A stretch of 64,000 nucleotides of DNA from Leuconostoc rapi (GTDB lineage Bacteria > Bacillota > Bacilli > Lactobacillales > Lactobacillaceae), in contig NZ_JAFBEK010000002.1 in the NCBI RefSeq assembly GCF_016908715.1, positions 124,001 to 188,000 on the forward strand. The letters run 5' to 3'. Position numbers and translations under genes: made by a program. This document shows positions 17,836-27,087 of this stretch, piece after piece. How positions within the stretch are numbered: position 1 is the stretch's first letter; every line of letters starts with the position of its first letter. The notes under the pieces were generated by a model. The model did no database searches and was not told the origin of the DNA. It worked only from the letters and a program-made list of their open reading frames with translations.

Positions 17836-19002
17836 ATGAAAAAAGCATTACCCGCAATGCATACAAGCATGATGCGTTATGCGGTGTTATCAATATCTCT
17901 AATTATTACAACTGGTCCAGCAGTGTCAGCAGCCTTACCATTAATGGCCAAGAATTTTCCAAATATTTCATTGGCAATGATTGATATGATTGCTACGGTT
18001 CAACAATTCACGATCATGTTATTTTTGTTGATTTCGGGTAGCATTGCTAAGAAAATCGGAATTAAACCGACTATTTCTATTGGTCTAATCATTACAGGTG
18101 TAGCAGGTATATTCCCTGTATTTAGTCAAAGTTTCGTAGCAATATTTGTATCCAGATTATTATTAGGGGTTGGTATTGGACTATTTAACTCATTAGCAAT
18201 TACTGTGATTGATCTATTATTTACCGGCAATGACAAGGCACAAATGTTGGGTAATCGTTCTGCAATGGAGCAACTTGGCGTATGTATTTTAAACTTAGTG
18301 GTTGGTTTGCTACTATTGATTAATTGGCATATGGCATTTTTGATTTATGCTTTGGCGTTTCCAATTATGATATTTTTTTGGCAATATGTACCAGAACCTA
18401 AAGTTGATAAAGAAAGCAAAGAGACACATCAAAAGATTAATAGGTCAGTAATCTTGTTAGCCTTGTTGTTATTCTTCTTGGTCATGTGTTCAACGGCGAT
18501 TATTGTACAAATACCAAATATTATCGTTCGTGGCGCCTTAGGCTCAGCGACCGCGGCTAGCTTGATTATTTCTTTGAATACATTAGCTGGAATGGCAATG
18601 GGATTCCTATTTGGACGCATATATAAATTAGCGAGTGAGATGACTTTACCTATTGGCACGTTTCTGATGGCGATAGGTGCCATACTCATTAGTATGGGTG
18701 GTAACTTGTATATTGTATCGTTAGGGACAATATTATGTGGCTTTTCTTATCCATTAGCCGGAACTTATGCATTCAATTTGTTGTCTAAAATAGCACCGCC
18801 GGGTTCGGAAACGTTAGGTAATTCGGTTTTGCTAATTGGGTGTAATTTAGGATCGTTTATTAGTCCAATTGGGGTTCGTATACTAGCTAAAATCAGTGGT
18901 AATGCTTTTATCGGTATGTTTATTGTGTTATTGGTTGTGACTGGCGGTATTTTAGCTTTTCAATCGGCTAGTAAGCATGTTTCCAAAATGAAGAAAGTGT
19001 AG
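17836..19002 (+). CDS. MFS transporter, probably for alpha-glucosides
   Basis: Major facilitator of 388 residues with about 12 transmembrane helices and a central loop rich in K and E (about residues 192-204). The SRLLLGVGIGL segment after TM4 is the usual MFS gate region. ATG 17836 follows GAGAAAGG with normal spacing; a TTG at 17818 precedes that site. It lies 10 bp before the glucosidase gene and behind the LacI-type operators. Import of the intact oligosaccharide by this carrier followed by cytoplasmic hydrolysis is the natural reading. The exact substrate is not shown by sequence. Confidence 0.85.
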   Translation: MKKALPAMHTSMMRYAVLSISLIITTGPAVSAALPLMAKNFPNISLAMIDMIATVQQFTIMLFLLISGSIAKKIGIKPTISIGLIITGVAGIFPVFSQSFVAIFVSRLLLGVGIGLFNSLAITVIDLLFTGNDKAQMLGNRSAMEQLGVCILNLVVGLLLLINWHMAFLIYALAFPIMIFFWQYVPEPKVDKESKETHQKINRSVILLALLLFFLVMCSTAIIVQIPNIIVRGALGSATAASLIISLNTLAGMAMGFLFGRIYKLASEMTLPIGTFLMAIGAILISMGGNLYIVSLGTILCGFSYPLAGTYAFNLLSKIAPPGSETLGNSVLLIGCNLGSFISPIGVRILAKISGNAFIGMFIVLLVVTGGILAFQSASKHVSKMKKV

Positions 19003-19012
19003 GCATTAAATA

Positions 19013-20686
19013 ATGACAAAGAAAAATTGGTGGCAAGAAGCGGTTGTTTATCAAGTATATCCGATGAGTTTTCAGGATAGTGACGGTGATGGTATTGGTG
19101 ACATTGGTGGTCTGACGCAGCGACTGCCCTATATTAAACAATTGGGTGCAGATGTTATTTGGTTAAATCCAATTTATTGTTCACCTAACAAAGACAATGG
19201 TTATGATATAAGTGATTGTCAAAATATCCAACCAACCTACGGCACCATGGCACAATATGATGAGATGCTAGAAACCGCGCATAAGCTGGGATTAAAAATC
19301 ATGATGGATCTTGTTGTTAACCATACATCTGATCAGCATCAATGGTTCATTGAAAGTAAAAAATCAAAAGATAACCCATATCGTGATTATTATATTTGGC
19401 ATGATCCCGTTGATGGACATGAACCTAATAATTGGGGGTCCTTCTTTAGTGGTTCAGCTTGGAAATTTGACGAAGCTACCGGACAATACTTCTTGCATCT
19501 TTTTGCCGATGTTCAACCAGATTTAAATTGGGAAAATCCAGTTGTCCGTAATGAGGTATGGGATTTAATGACGTTTTGGCTAGATAAAGGTATTGATGGG
19601 TTCCGAATGGATGTGATTAACTTGATATCCAAGACAGCTGGATTACCGGATATACCAAAGCCAGATAATGCTATTTATTCAGACGCGACAGCGGTTGCTA
19701 ATGGTCCACGTCTGAACGAATTTTTGCAAGAAATGAACAGCAAAGTTTTGTCTCATTATGATGTGATGACTGTGGGCGAAATGCCAGGTGCGACACCTGA
19801 AAAGGCACAGGAATATACTAATTTGAAGGGCGATGAACTGAACATGGTGTTCCAGTTTGAACACATTGCCTTAACACCCAATCCAGATGAAAGATTAACA
19901 AAATGGAACGATGCAAAGGTTAAACTGACTGATCTGAAGGCATCACTATCTAAATGGCAAATTGGTCTAGATGGCAAGGGATGGAATAGCTTGTACTGGA
20001 ATAATCATGATCAGCCACGTGCTGTATCACGATTTGCAACAGATGATCCTAAATATCGTGTAAAAGCAGCCAAAATGTTAGGTACGACGCTACATATGTT
20101 ACAAGGCACACCATATATTTATCAAGGTGAAGAAATTGGTATGACGAATGTCAAACTTGATGATATTTCTCAATATGAAGATATTGAAACGCTAAATGCC
20201 TATCAACAATTTGTTGTCGAAGAAAAAATTGTCGATAAAGAGACGATGATGCGTTATTTTGCTACCATGTCGCGCGATCATGCACGCACACCGATGCAAT
20301 GGGCAAGTGCAGAAAACGCTGGTTTTACAACTGGAAAACCTTGGTTTAATCTCAATCCAAATTATACCGATATCAATGTCGAGGCGGCTTTGGCAGATGA
20401 CGATTCTGTATTTTATTATTATCAAAAACTCATTCAACTACGTCATGAGCATGAATTGATTGTTTATGGTAATTATGAAGCAATTGACTCTGAAGATAAT
20501 GATGTATTTGCTTATCGGCGACATTATAATGGTCAAACTTTGTTAGTATTGAGTAATTTTACGAACCAAACTGTTATGCGTGATTATGGTCAAAATGATG
20601 CGAATCAGGTATTGATTAGTAATTATACTGATAATAAAAACAATGTGCTCAGACCATACGAAACGCAAGTATATTTATTCGAATAA
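19013..20686 (+). CDS. GH13 oligo-1,6-glucosidase
   Basis: Cytoplasmic alpha-glucosidase of 557 residues, usual for the oligo-1,6-glucosidase subfamily. Visible parts are the calcium-type loop DSDGDGIGD (22-30), region I VVNHTS, nucleophile Asp200 (GFRMDVINL), acid/base Glu256 (VGEMPG), and Asp333 (NNHDQPR). The residue after the nucleophile is Val201. In this family Val there goes with alpha-1,6 bonds, while Thr or Ala goes with alpha-1,4. The likely substrates are isomaltose, isomaltooligosaccharides or panose. No signal peptide, so the substrate must be imported, presumably by the upstream MFS carrier. Trehalose-6-phosphate hydrolase is a less likely alternative. Confidence 0.9.
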   Translation: MTKKNWWQEAVVYQVYPMSFQDSDGDGIGDIGGLTQRLPYIKQLGADVIWLNPIYCSPNKDNGYDISDCQNIQPTYGTMAQYDEMLETAHKLGLKIMMDLVVNHTSDQHQWFIESKKSKDNPYRDYYIWHDPVDGHEPNNWGSFFSGSAWKFDEATGQYFLHLFADVQPDLNWENPVVRNEVWDLMTFWLDKGIDGFRMDVINLISKTAGLPDIPKPDNAIYSDATAVANGPRLNEFLQEMNSKVLSHYDVMTVGEMPGATPEKAQEYTNLKGDELNMVFQFEHIALTPNPDERLTKWNDAKVKLTDLKASLSKWQIGLDGKGWNSLYWNNHDQPRAVSRFATDDPKYRVKAAKMLGTTLHMLQGTPYIYQGEEIGMTNVKLDDISQYEDIETLNAYQQFVVEEKIVDKETMMRYFATMSRDHARTPMQWASAENAGFTTGKPWFNLNPNYTDINVEAALADDDSVFYYYQKLIQLRHEHELIVYGNYEAIDSEDNDVFAYRRHYNGQTLLVLSNFTNQTVMRDYGQNDANQVLISNYTDNKNNVLRPYETQVYLFE

Positions 20687-20750
20687 TGATTTGAGCAATG
20701 AATAGATTAACGCCTTAGAAATGTAGTATTTAGGACATATACTGCTATAA

Positions 20751-20786
20751 AAATAACCCTTAAGATAGAAACCTTAAGGGTTATTT
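20751..20786 (+). terminator. Intrinsic terminator after the glucosidase gene
   Basis: Arms 20751-20764 and 20773-20786 form a perfect 14-bp stem with an 8-nt loop. The right arm ends in T-rich sequence. Confidence 0.8.
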
Positions 20787-20878
20787 TATGTACGAAAATG
20801 CCAAATTTTTATTAAGTTTATCTGATCAATACAAAATATAATTTAAATGGTCTAAAAACTGGTCATTGACGGTTTAAA

Positions 20879-21610
20879 CTAGAATGTTTCTGTTTCAATG
20901 TGTGTTAACTTTTCATGCCAATCCACGTCAGGATATTTGCGAGATAGTGCAGTTGCTAACACGCGTTTTGCTAGATTACCATTTCGCGTGAAAATGGGAC
21001 CATGGAAATATGAACCATAAACATTTCGATAAATAACGCCTTCAGTATTATCCATACCGTTGTTGCCGTTGCCAGAAATGACAGTCCCCAAAGCCCGCTC
21101 ACCTTGACCTAAGAATGTGCGACCTTGATGGTTTTCAAAACCATGGTAGGTTTCGCCAGTGTCATTATTTTTGATCACGATATTACCCGTGAGGCGTTTC
21201 CCTTTTAGCACTGTTAAGTCATCTTGATACATGTTCGTGGTGTAATGATCCATCACACCAATGCCATTGACTTTCGTGCCATCAGCCATAATCATATAGT
21301 GTCCAAGCAACTGAAAACCGCCACAAATGGCAAGTAAAGGACCACCATTTTCAATATACCGTCGCAATTGTTCAGTTTTTGTGACTAAATCTTGTGCAAC
21401 AATCGTTTCTTCATAATCTTGACCACCGCCTAGTAAGGCAAAATCAACTGTATCATCAACAAAAGTGTCTCCGAGAGAAACAAGGTGATAATTGACGTTG
21501 ACGTCAATTTGTTTCGCATAATAGGTCAGCGCAATAATATTGCCATAGTCACCATAGGTATTCATGAGATCACCATAAAGGTGGGCTACAGAAATGTTGT
21601 AATCTGCCAT
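20879..21610 (-). CDS. gatD: Lipid II isoglutaminyl synthase, glutaminase subunit GatD
   Basis: CobB/CobQ-type class I amidotransferase of 243 residues that releases ammonia from glutamine for MurT. The nucleophile is Cys96 (LAICGGFQLLGHY) and the catalytic His is about 203 (SYFHGPIF). The N-terminal HLYGDLMNTYGDYGN motif is diagnostic of GatD. It overlaps the murT stop by one base, so the two subunits are made together. The complex amidates D-Glu of lipid II at the membrane, which in Gram-positive cocci is required for efficient cross-linking. Confidence 0.95.
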   Translation of the reverse strand: MADYNISVAHLYGDLMNTYGDYGNIIALTYYAKQIDVNVNYHLVSLGDTFVDDTVDFALLGGGQDYEETIVAQDLVTKTEQLRRYIENGGPLLAICGGFQLLGHYMIMADGTKVNGIGVMDHYTTNMYQDDLTVLKGKRLTGNIVIKNNDTGETYHGFENHQGRTFLGQGERALGTVISGNGNNGMDNTEGVIYRNVYGSYFHGPIFTRNGNLAKRVLATALSRKYPDVDWHEKLTHIETETF

Positions 21611-22968
21611 TAGAATCCTCCTTTAATATAGCCAGCTGAACCTAACTGCTCACGGAGCTGTAACATTGCTGTATAAGTGGCCGCAATATATACTTTATCC
21701 GTTGGAAATGATTTGATTGCCTTTATGACTTGCGTTAAATCTTCGTAAATCGCTTGATCTGAGAACCCTGCCATTTTTAAGCGAACACGAAGGTCTTGAT
21801 AACGCTCACCACCCGTGGCAATAGCTTTGATGTTTGTGTCATGCAGCTTTTCAAACTCAGCATCCCAAATCCAACTTGTATCGATACCATCAGCATAGTT
21901 AGCATTTAATAAAGTTAATAGTGAAAAATCCTTTTTTTCAGTTAACATCATGTCAATGACAGAATTTGTGCCAACAGGATTTTTAATTAAAACAATCGTC
22001 ACATCTTTGCCGTCAACGTTGATTGTTTCTTGGCGACCAAAAATTTGTGCGTTTGATTCAAAAGCCTTTTTAATTTGTTCTGGGGCAACATTAAATTCAC
22101 GACCTACAGCAAAAGCTGTGAGCGCATTGTATATATTGTACAGACCGCCAATTTCAATTCTAAAAGGGGTGTTATCGATACTGAAAACTGAGTATTTTGG
22201 TGTTAGCTCATCCACACTGGTGACTTGATAGCGCAAAGCCGGGCGGGCAAATGAATCTGTTGTGCTGAAATATTTACCTAGATTACCGTATGTCATAAAA
22301 TCATAGTTAAGCACTGAGTGATCGGTAGGTGACAAAATGCCATCCGTGTTAATTGGTGCGGCACTAGGTGAATAATCCTCTGGTGAGATATGATTAAACC
22401 CGAAAAACTGGCGTTCGTTGCTAAAGTCGCCACGTGTGAAGATAGGTGAATCACCGTTGGCTAAAACAGTTGCTTGAGGTGCATGTTTGATACCAGCGAT
22501 AATTTTTTCATAAGTGGTGTAAATTTCGCCATAACGATCAAGCTGATCACGGAAAATGTTAGTTAATACAAACATTTTTGGTGCAATTGAGGCAGTAATT
22601 TTTTCAACGTTTGCCTCATCGACTTCAAGCACTGCAATTGGTTTTTTACCATTAGGCGACGGCTTGATTTTTGTGGTAACGAGAGTGCCAGTGATGCCTT
22701 GTATCATGTTTGAACCGGAGGGGTTTGTAATAACAGTATAGCCGCCGGCTTCCAATACGCGTGTAATTAGAGCGGTTGTTAATGTTTTTCCGTTTGTACC
22801 AGTTACAATAACAAGGTCAAAATTTTTCTGGATGCTTTGCAAAATATTTGGATCAATTGCGACTGCGATTTTACCAGGTAGACTTGTGCCACCACGATGT
22901 AACACATCATGTAAAAACCAATAAGTGCTTTTGGCCGTGATGCGTGCAAATGTACTTTTAAGTGTCAT
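21610..22968 (-). CDS. murT: Lipid II isoglutaminyl synthase, Mur ligase subunit MurT
   Basis: ATP-dependent amide-forming subunit, 452 residues. The Mur-ligase P-loop is VTGTNGKTLTT (55-65), the central ligase domain has LEVDEANVE, and the C-terminal DUF1727 domain contains the DTSWIWDAEFE segment that contacts GatD. In characterised MurT proteins a Cys4 zinc ribbon is inserted near residues 205-240. Here the loop is kept (NTDGILSP, YGNLGKY) but all four cysteines are replaced, by Ser213, Asp216, Ser235 and Asp238. The ribbon therefore cannot bind zinc in the usual way. A TATAAT-like box lies just upstream (22987-22992 on the plus strand). Confidence 0.94.
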   Translation of the reverse strand: MTLKSTFARITAKSTYWFLHDVLHRGGTSLPGKIAVAIDPNILQSIQKNFDLVIVTGTNGKTLTTALITRVLEAGGYTVITNPSGSNMIQGITGTLVTTKIKPSPNGKKPIAVLEVDEANVEKITASIAPKMFVLTNIFRDQLDRYGEIYTTYEKIIAGIKHAPQATVLANGDSPIFTRGDFSNERQFFGFNHISPEDYSPSAAPINTDGILSPTDHSVLNYDFMTYGNLGKYFSTTDSFARPALRYQVTSVDELTPKYSVFSIDNTPFRIEIGGLYNIYNALTAFAVGREFNVAPEQIKKAFESNAQIFGRQETINVDGKDVTIVLIKNPVGTNSVIDMMLTEKKDFSLLTLLNANYADGIDTSWIWDAEFEKLHDTNIKAIATGGERYQDLRVRLKMAGFSDQAIYEDLTQVIKAIKSFPTDKVYIAATYTAMLQLREQLGSAGYIKGGF

Positions 22969-23093
22969 AATGTCCCCACTTTCATGATTATAATTTTACC
23001 ACGAGCGAGCCGATGGTGGTATCATTTGGTTAAATATTAAGTTGTTTATGACGAAATCGCTGTTAATATTAAAGTGATTTAGATTAAAAAAGT

Positions 23094-23122
23094 TTGACAA
23101 AAAACTAATTTTTTGTTTTAAT
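23094..23122 (+). promoter_or_regulatory. Promoter of the T-box-controlled ABC transporter
   Basis: TTGACA (23094-23099), 17 bp, TTTAAT (23117-23122). It starts the second T-box leader. Confidence 0.65.
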
Positions 23123-23127
23123 AGTCA

Positions 23128-23456
23128 CAACGAAGAAAAGATAAGTAATACTAGGCGTGATTTAAGAGAGTTTGTGTCGGGTGAGAACAAGCAACACAAA
23201 GGTATGAAAATGGTCTTGGAGTTACTGTTCTACGAGCAATTATCAATAATGCATGAGCGTTTTGGTAGTTTGCAAGTATTGCACGGGAAAGCCCGTTATA
23301 GCGACACGAATTCCTTTAATGATGCTTAGCTTTTCAAAAGTGATCATTAAGACGATTGGTATTGAGATATGAGCTTTTTGATTTGGTTCATGAAAACCGG
23401 GTGGTAACACGACTTGTCGTCCCGCAGTCTATGTATTTAGATTGCGGGATTTTTAT
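23128..23456 (+). ncRNA. T-box riboswitch, methionine (AUG) specifier, copy 2
   Basis: Same architecture as the leader at 3483. Specifier ATG at 23210-23212 is followed by a purine and the shared segment GTCTTGGAGT. The T-box core GGGTGGTAACACG is at 23399-23411, with TGGT complementary to an ACCA acceptor end. The terminator stem is 23420-23430 with 23439-23449 (one G-U pair), then a U run. The two leaders share the specifier and core regions almost base for base but differ elsewhere, which suggests an old duplication. It and the promoter fill most of the gene-free stretch 22969-23593; the remaining 130 bp hold no clear site. Confidence 0.92.
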
Positions 23457-23593
23457 TGTCAACGGACTTTCAGCCAAGATTAAGTAAACAGGTGAGGTGG
23501 ATTGGTCTAATAATTGTGCGGAGATTATAACATAATCAGTACGCGTTTGAACAAAATACGTCAAAAATAAACAGAGGAACAAGGTAAAGAAAC

Positions 23594-24412
23594 ATGTCAA
23601 AATTAAGAACGTATGGTATTACTGGAATGATTGTTATCCTCGTCGCTGTTGGTGGTTATGCGGCGACGGCCCATCATAATAAAGCAGCCGCCGATACACA
23701 AGTTAAATTGGTTAAACCAAAGACGTTGACCATTGGATTGGAAGGCACATATGCGCCTTTCTCATACCGACAAGATGGTCAACTCAAAGGATTTGAAGTT
23801 GATTTAGGGAAAAAAATTTCTAAAGAACTAGGACTGAAAGCACACTTTGTACCAACTGCCTGGGATGGCTTGATTGCCGGTGTGGGCGCTAAAAAATTTG
23901 ATATTGTACTAAATGACGTTGCAGTGACACCAGAACGTCAGGTAAAATATCGATTTTCAACACCTTACCTTTATTCATCTGAAGTGCTAGTTGTTAAGAA
24001 AACCAATACAGATATTAAAAGTTATCAAGACGTTAGAGGCAGAGTCTTAGCGGAGTCTGTAGGGTCAAATAATGAAGTGATTGCTAAAAAATTTGGTGCT
24101 AAAACGATATCTTCCAGTGAATTCACCAATTCTGTAGCTTTAATTAAACAAGGACGCGCTGAAGGTGCCTTTAATGATTCAGGTGCCTTTGCAACTTATA
24201 TTAAAGATAATCCAAGAGATGCGCAAGTTGTAAAAGCGATTAAAGTGCCAACATCAGCAAGCCCTGCTTCTAAAATAGCACCACTAATTAACAAAAATAA
24301 TGCGGGTCTTCAAAAGAAAGTAGACGGCGCCATTTCGAATTTGAAAAAAGACGGCACAGTCAAAACACTCGCTGTTAAGTATTTCGGTACTGATTTAACT
24401 AAAAAACCATAA
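23594..24412 (+). CDS. Amino acid ABC transporter, substrate-binding protein
   Basis: Family 3 extracellular solute-binding protein, 272 residues, with the typical entry GLEGTYAPFSYRQDG and ligand-binding FEVDLGKKI. An N-terminal hydrophobic helix (about 8-25) has no lipobox Cys, so the protein is probably held by an uncleaved helix, or cleaved in the Ala-rich segment. First gene behind a Met-specific T-box, so methionine or a sulfur amino acid such as cystine is the probable ligand. By family, polar amino acids (cystine, His, Glu/Gln) are common; the known MetNIQ importers belong to a different binding-protein family. Confidence 0.9.
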   Translation: MSKLRTYGITGMIVILVAVGGYAATAHHNKAAADTQVKLVKPKTLTIGLEGTYAPFSYRQDGQLKGFEVDLGKKISKELGLKAHFVPTAWDGLIAGVGAKKFDIVLNDVAVTPERQVKYRFSTPYLYSSEVLVVKKTNTDIKSYQDVRGRVLAESVGSNNEVIAKKFGAKTISSSEFTNSVALIKQGRAEGAFNDSGAFATYIKDNPRDAQVVKAIKVPTSASPASKIAPLINKNNAGLQKKVDGAISNLKKDGTVKTLAVKYFGTDLTKKP

Positions 24413-24424
24413 GGGGCGCGACAG

Positions 24425-25135
24425 ATGTGGAAAATAATTATTGATTCTTTGCCGGAAATTGTCAAAGCTGGCTTACAGTATACGGTTACTTTATCGATAC
24501 TATCCTTTGCTTTGGGCTTAGTTATTGCTATTATTGTAGCATTGATTTGCCGTGAAGAACCCCAAGGTAATCCAGTAATCAAAGAGATTTGGCGTGTTGT
24601 TTATGTTTTCTTGAGATTTTATGTTTGGCTATTTAGGGCAACACCAATGCTGGTACAACTATTCATTATTTTCTATGGCTTGCCAAGTGCAGGGATCGAA
24701 ATTCCTGCCTTTCCAGCAGCAGTTATTGCCTTTAGTTTGAATGTTGGTGCGTATGCTTCTGAAACAGTCAGAGCCGCGCTAAATGCAGTGCCAAAAAGTC
24801 AATGGGAAACAGCGCAAACAATTGGGTTATCGACTAGACAAACATTATTTGAGATCATCTTTCCACAAGCTGCTCGAATTGCTTTGCCACCACTATCAAA
24901 TGAATTCATTGGTTTGGTAAAAGATACTTCTTTAGCATCAACCATTACAATTGTAGAGATGTTTGCAATTACGCAACAAATTACAGCTAAAAATTATGAA
25001 CCATTATTAATGTACACGCTAGTAGCTGCTGTATATGCAGTTTTTTCTACATTATTAACATTGCTGCAGAAGTTTTTGGAGAAACGTGCTAATCGTTATC
25101 TTAATCAAACAAATCAATTGGAGACACAAAAATGA
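24425..25135 (+). CDS. Amino acid ABC transporter, permease
   Basis: Membrane subunit of a polar amino acid ABC importer (HisM/GlnP class), 236 residues, with about five transmembrane helices. The EAA-type loop that docks the ATPase is seen as ETAQTIGLSTRQTLFEIIFPQA. The motif FRATPMLVQLFI is typical of the class. Starts 12 bp after the binding protein and overlaps the ATPase gene by 4 bp. As the only permease gene it probably forms a homodimer. Confidence 0.94.
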   Translation: MWKIIIDSLPEIVKAGLQYTVTLSILSFALGLVIAIIVALICREEPQGNPVIKEIWRVVYVFLRFYVWLFRATPMLVQLFIIFYGLPSAGIEIPAFPAAVIAFSLNVGAYASETVRAALNAVPKSQWETAQTIGLSTRQTLFEIIFPQAARIALPPLSNEFIGLVKDTSLASTITIVEMFAITQQITAKNYEPLLMYTLVAAVYAVFSTLLTLLQKFLEKRANRYLNQTNQLETQK

Positions 25136-25872
25136 TCCAAATAGAAAATCTAAACAAGTCTTTCAATGGTAAAAACATATTAAATGACATTAATTTAACG
25201 TTTGACGATCACAAAACGACTGTCATTTTAGGGACATCAGGGGCTGGAAAGTCCACACTATTGCGGACGCTCAATGTATTGGAGAAATCAGATCACGGGG
25301 CAATTACAATTGATGATGCTTATGTCGATTTTGATAAAAATTATTCAAGTGAACAAATACGAACTTTTCGCTCAAAAACATCGATGGTCTTTCAAACTTG
25401 GAATTTATTTCCCCATCTGTCCGTTATTCAAAATATCACTAAGGGACCTGTATCGGTGTTAAAACAAGATAAAAACGTGGCAATAGCAACAGCTGAAACG
25501 TTGTTAACGCATGTTGGTCTCGCTGATTATGCCACCTATTACCCAGCACAGCTATCTGGTGGTCAGCAACAACGCGTCGCTATTGCGCGATCTCTTGCTA
25601 TGAAACCAAGCTTTATACTATTAGACGAACCAACTTCGGCACTAGATCCTGAATCAGAAGCTAACGTTTTACAAGTATTGCAAATGTTATCCAAACAAGG
25701 GCAGTCTTTAGTTATTGTGACACACAACATGATTTTTGCACGTCAGATCGCTGATCGTGTTGTTTTTTTAGACGGCGGTAAAATTACCTATAATGGCGAC
25801 AGTGAGGGATTTTTTGATAGTACAGACGATCGTATTCAAAGATTTTTAAATAAACGTGTCGTGACAGATTAA
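25132..25872 (+). CDS. Amino acid ABC transporter, ATP-binding protein
   Basis: Cytoplasmic ATPase of 246 residues. Walker A GTSGAGKST (about 34-42), Q loop VFQTWNLFPHL, signature LSGGQQQRVAIARS, Walker B FILLDEPTSALDPE and the switch His in VTHN are all intact. It belongs to the GlnQ/HisP group. Last gene of the T-box transcript. It has no C-terminal regulatory ACT-like domain of the kind found in MetN, which again sets this importer apart from the standard methionine transporter. Confidence 0.95.
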   Translation: MIQIENLNKSFNGKNILNDINLTFDDHKTTVILGTSGAGKSTLLRTLNVLEKSDHGAITIDDAYVDFDKNYSSEQIRTFRSKTSMVFQTWNLFPHLSVIQNITKGPVSVLKQDKNVAIATAETLLTHVGLADYATYYPAQLSGGQQQRVAIARSLAMKPSFILLDEPTSALDPESEANVLQVLQMLSKQGQSLVIVTHNMIFARQIADRVVFLDGGKITYNGDSEGFFDSTDDRIQRFLNKRVVTD

Positions 25873-25964
25873 TAGTCATTGGTCACGTTCAAACATCATT
25901 TAGTGTTGATATAGGGCCATTGTGATATGCTATGAGTAGCGAACATATTTGGAGAAAAAAATAA

Positions 25965-26831
25965 ATGTCATCTCACAAAAAAAGCAGGCGATTAAGAAAA
26001 AAACACCGTAGGTGGCTGGTAATTCCGATTATTGGTAGCTTAGCCGGTATATTAGTCATGACGCATACCCGTCAATTATCGCAATTTATTGAACCAATTC
26101 AGGCAATGACCATTACGCCCTCACAAACACTTGTCACAACCACTGGGCAAAAAGCCACGTTAAAGACGATATTCATGAAACGCTACTTAATTGCTAACAC
26201 AACGCAAAAAAAGTTAGTAGGATTTCAAACAATTGGTACAAAGACTTATTATTTTGCGCCCAAGACAGGTGAAATGGTTTATGGATTACAAAAAATTGCT
26301 GGTAATAGTTACTATTTCGATAAAAATGGTGTGAGTGATACAAGATTAGCCTACGAAAAAACGGCTTCATCTGTGATAAGCAATCATAAGGTTGTCGAGA
26401 AGGCAATTGCAGGAGGCATGACACTTGTCGGGAAAAGCCCCTACGTTTACGGTGGTGGGCGAACGCCAAAATCGATTGCCAATAATGAATTCGATTGTTC
26501 ATCTTTTATCGCGTGGTTTTATCGTCAAGCAGGACAACCTTTGGTTGTTCAATCAGCGGCGTCAACGACGTTATTGAATCAAATTGGCACTACTGTCGCA
26601 TGGTCTGATATGCAACGTGGCGATGTACTAGTGACACCAGATACTTACTCAGAAGAGCGATTACATGCTGCGATCTATTTAGGCAATGGTTTCATATTGC
26701 ATGATTCTGCGCCGACTAACGGGGTCGCTATTAGCCGCTTAAATGATTTGGTAAATCCTAAAACATCGCAAACATTGACATGGTCAGGATTATTTAAACC
26801 AGGAACAGTCCGTCAAGTTGTTGATGATTAA
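25965..26831 (+). CDS. NlpC/P60 cell wall hydrolase with choline/glucan-binding-like repeats
   Basis: Exported peptidoglycan peptidase of 288 residues. A very basic N-terminus precedes one membrane segment (about 17-33). Residues 80-125 hold two short aromatic repeats (GFQTIGTKTYYF, GLQKIAGNSYYFDKNG) like glucan- or choline-binding modules. The NlpC/P60 domain follows: Cys178 (NEFDCSSFIAW), His234 (RLHAAIYLG) and His246 (FILHDS). It probably cuts the D-Glu to diamino acid bond in stem peptides. ATG follows TTTGGAGAAA. Monocistronic, with a terminator behind it. Confidence 0.9.
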   Translation: MSSHKKSRRLRKKHRRWLVIPIIGSLAGILVMTHTRQLSQFIEPIQAMTITPSQTLVTTTGQKATLKTIFMKRYLIANTTQKKLVGFQTIGTKTYYFAPKTGEMVYGLQKIAGNSYYFDKNGVSDTRLAYEKTASSVISNHKVVEKAIAGGMTLVGKSPYVYGGGRTPKSIANNEFDCSSFIAWFYRQAGQPLVVQSAASTTLLNQIGTTVAWSDMQRGDVLVTPDTYSEERLHAAIYLGNGFILHDSAPTNGVAISRLNDLVNPKTSQTLTWSGLFKPGTVRQVVDD

Positions 26832-26853
26832 GTTACTGGTCTCATAAAATAGG

Positions 26854-26908
26854 CATGTTTTTAACGAGGGTACCGCCTGCAAGGCTAATCATTAAAAACG
26901 TGTTATTT
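26854..26908 (+). terminator. Terminator with a nested inner hairpin
   Basis: An 11-bp outer stem (26854-26864 with 26892-26902, one G-U) encloses a loop that itself holds a small GCC/GGC hairpin, and ends in a T-rich run. Confidence 0.6.
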
Positions 26909-27006
26909 TTTGTTGTGAATAGTTATAGTTTTTTGTTGTGTTGAAAATTGCTATAATAGTTAGTAGCAGTTTCATTTTTATAGTTAACATAAAGGAGGGC
27001 AGGTGT

Positions 27007-27069
27007 TTGCGAAATAAAGTAGTCATAACAAAAGCTTCTTCTGACTTAAAAGTTATGATGACTTATTAA
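27007..27069 (+). CDS. Possible 20-residue upstream frame before tdk
   Basis: A TTG start with a strong AAAGGAGGG (26991-26999) at normal spacing reads MRNKVVITKA and stops 18 bases before the tdk ATG, which has no ribosome site. A TATAAT box lies at 26952-26957. It could couple or regulate tdk translation, or be chance. Confidence 0.3.
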   Translation: MRNKVVITKASSDLKVMMTY

Positions 27070-27087
27070 TGTAAATACTTTAAACAT

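Noticed and set aside
26865-26891. GGGTACCGCC resembling a T-box core
   Set aside because: It lacks the TGGN bulge, has no stem I or specifier upstream, and lies in the loop of a terminator behind the NlpC/P60 gene.
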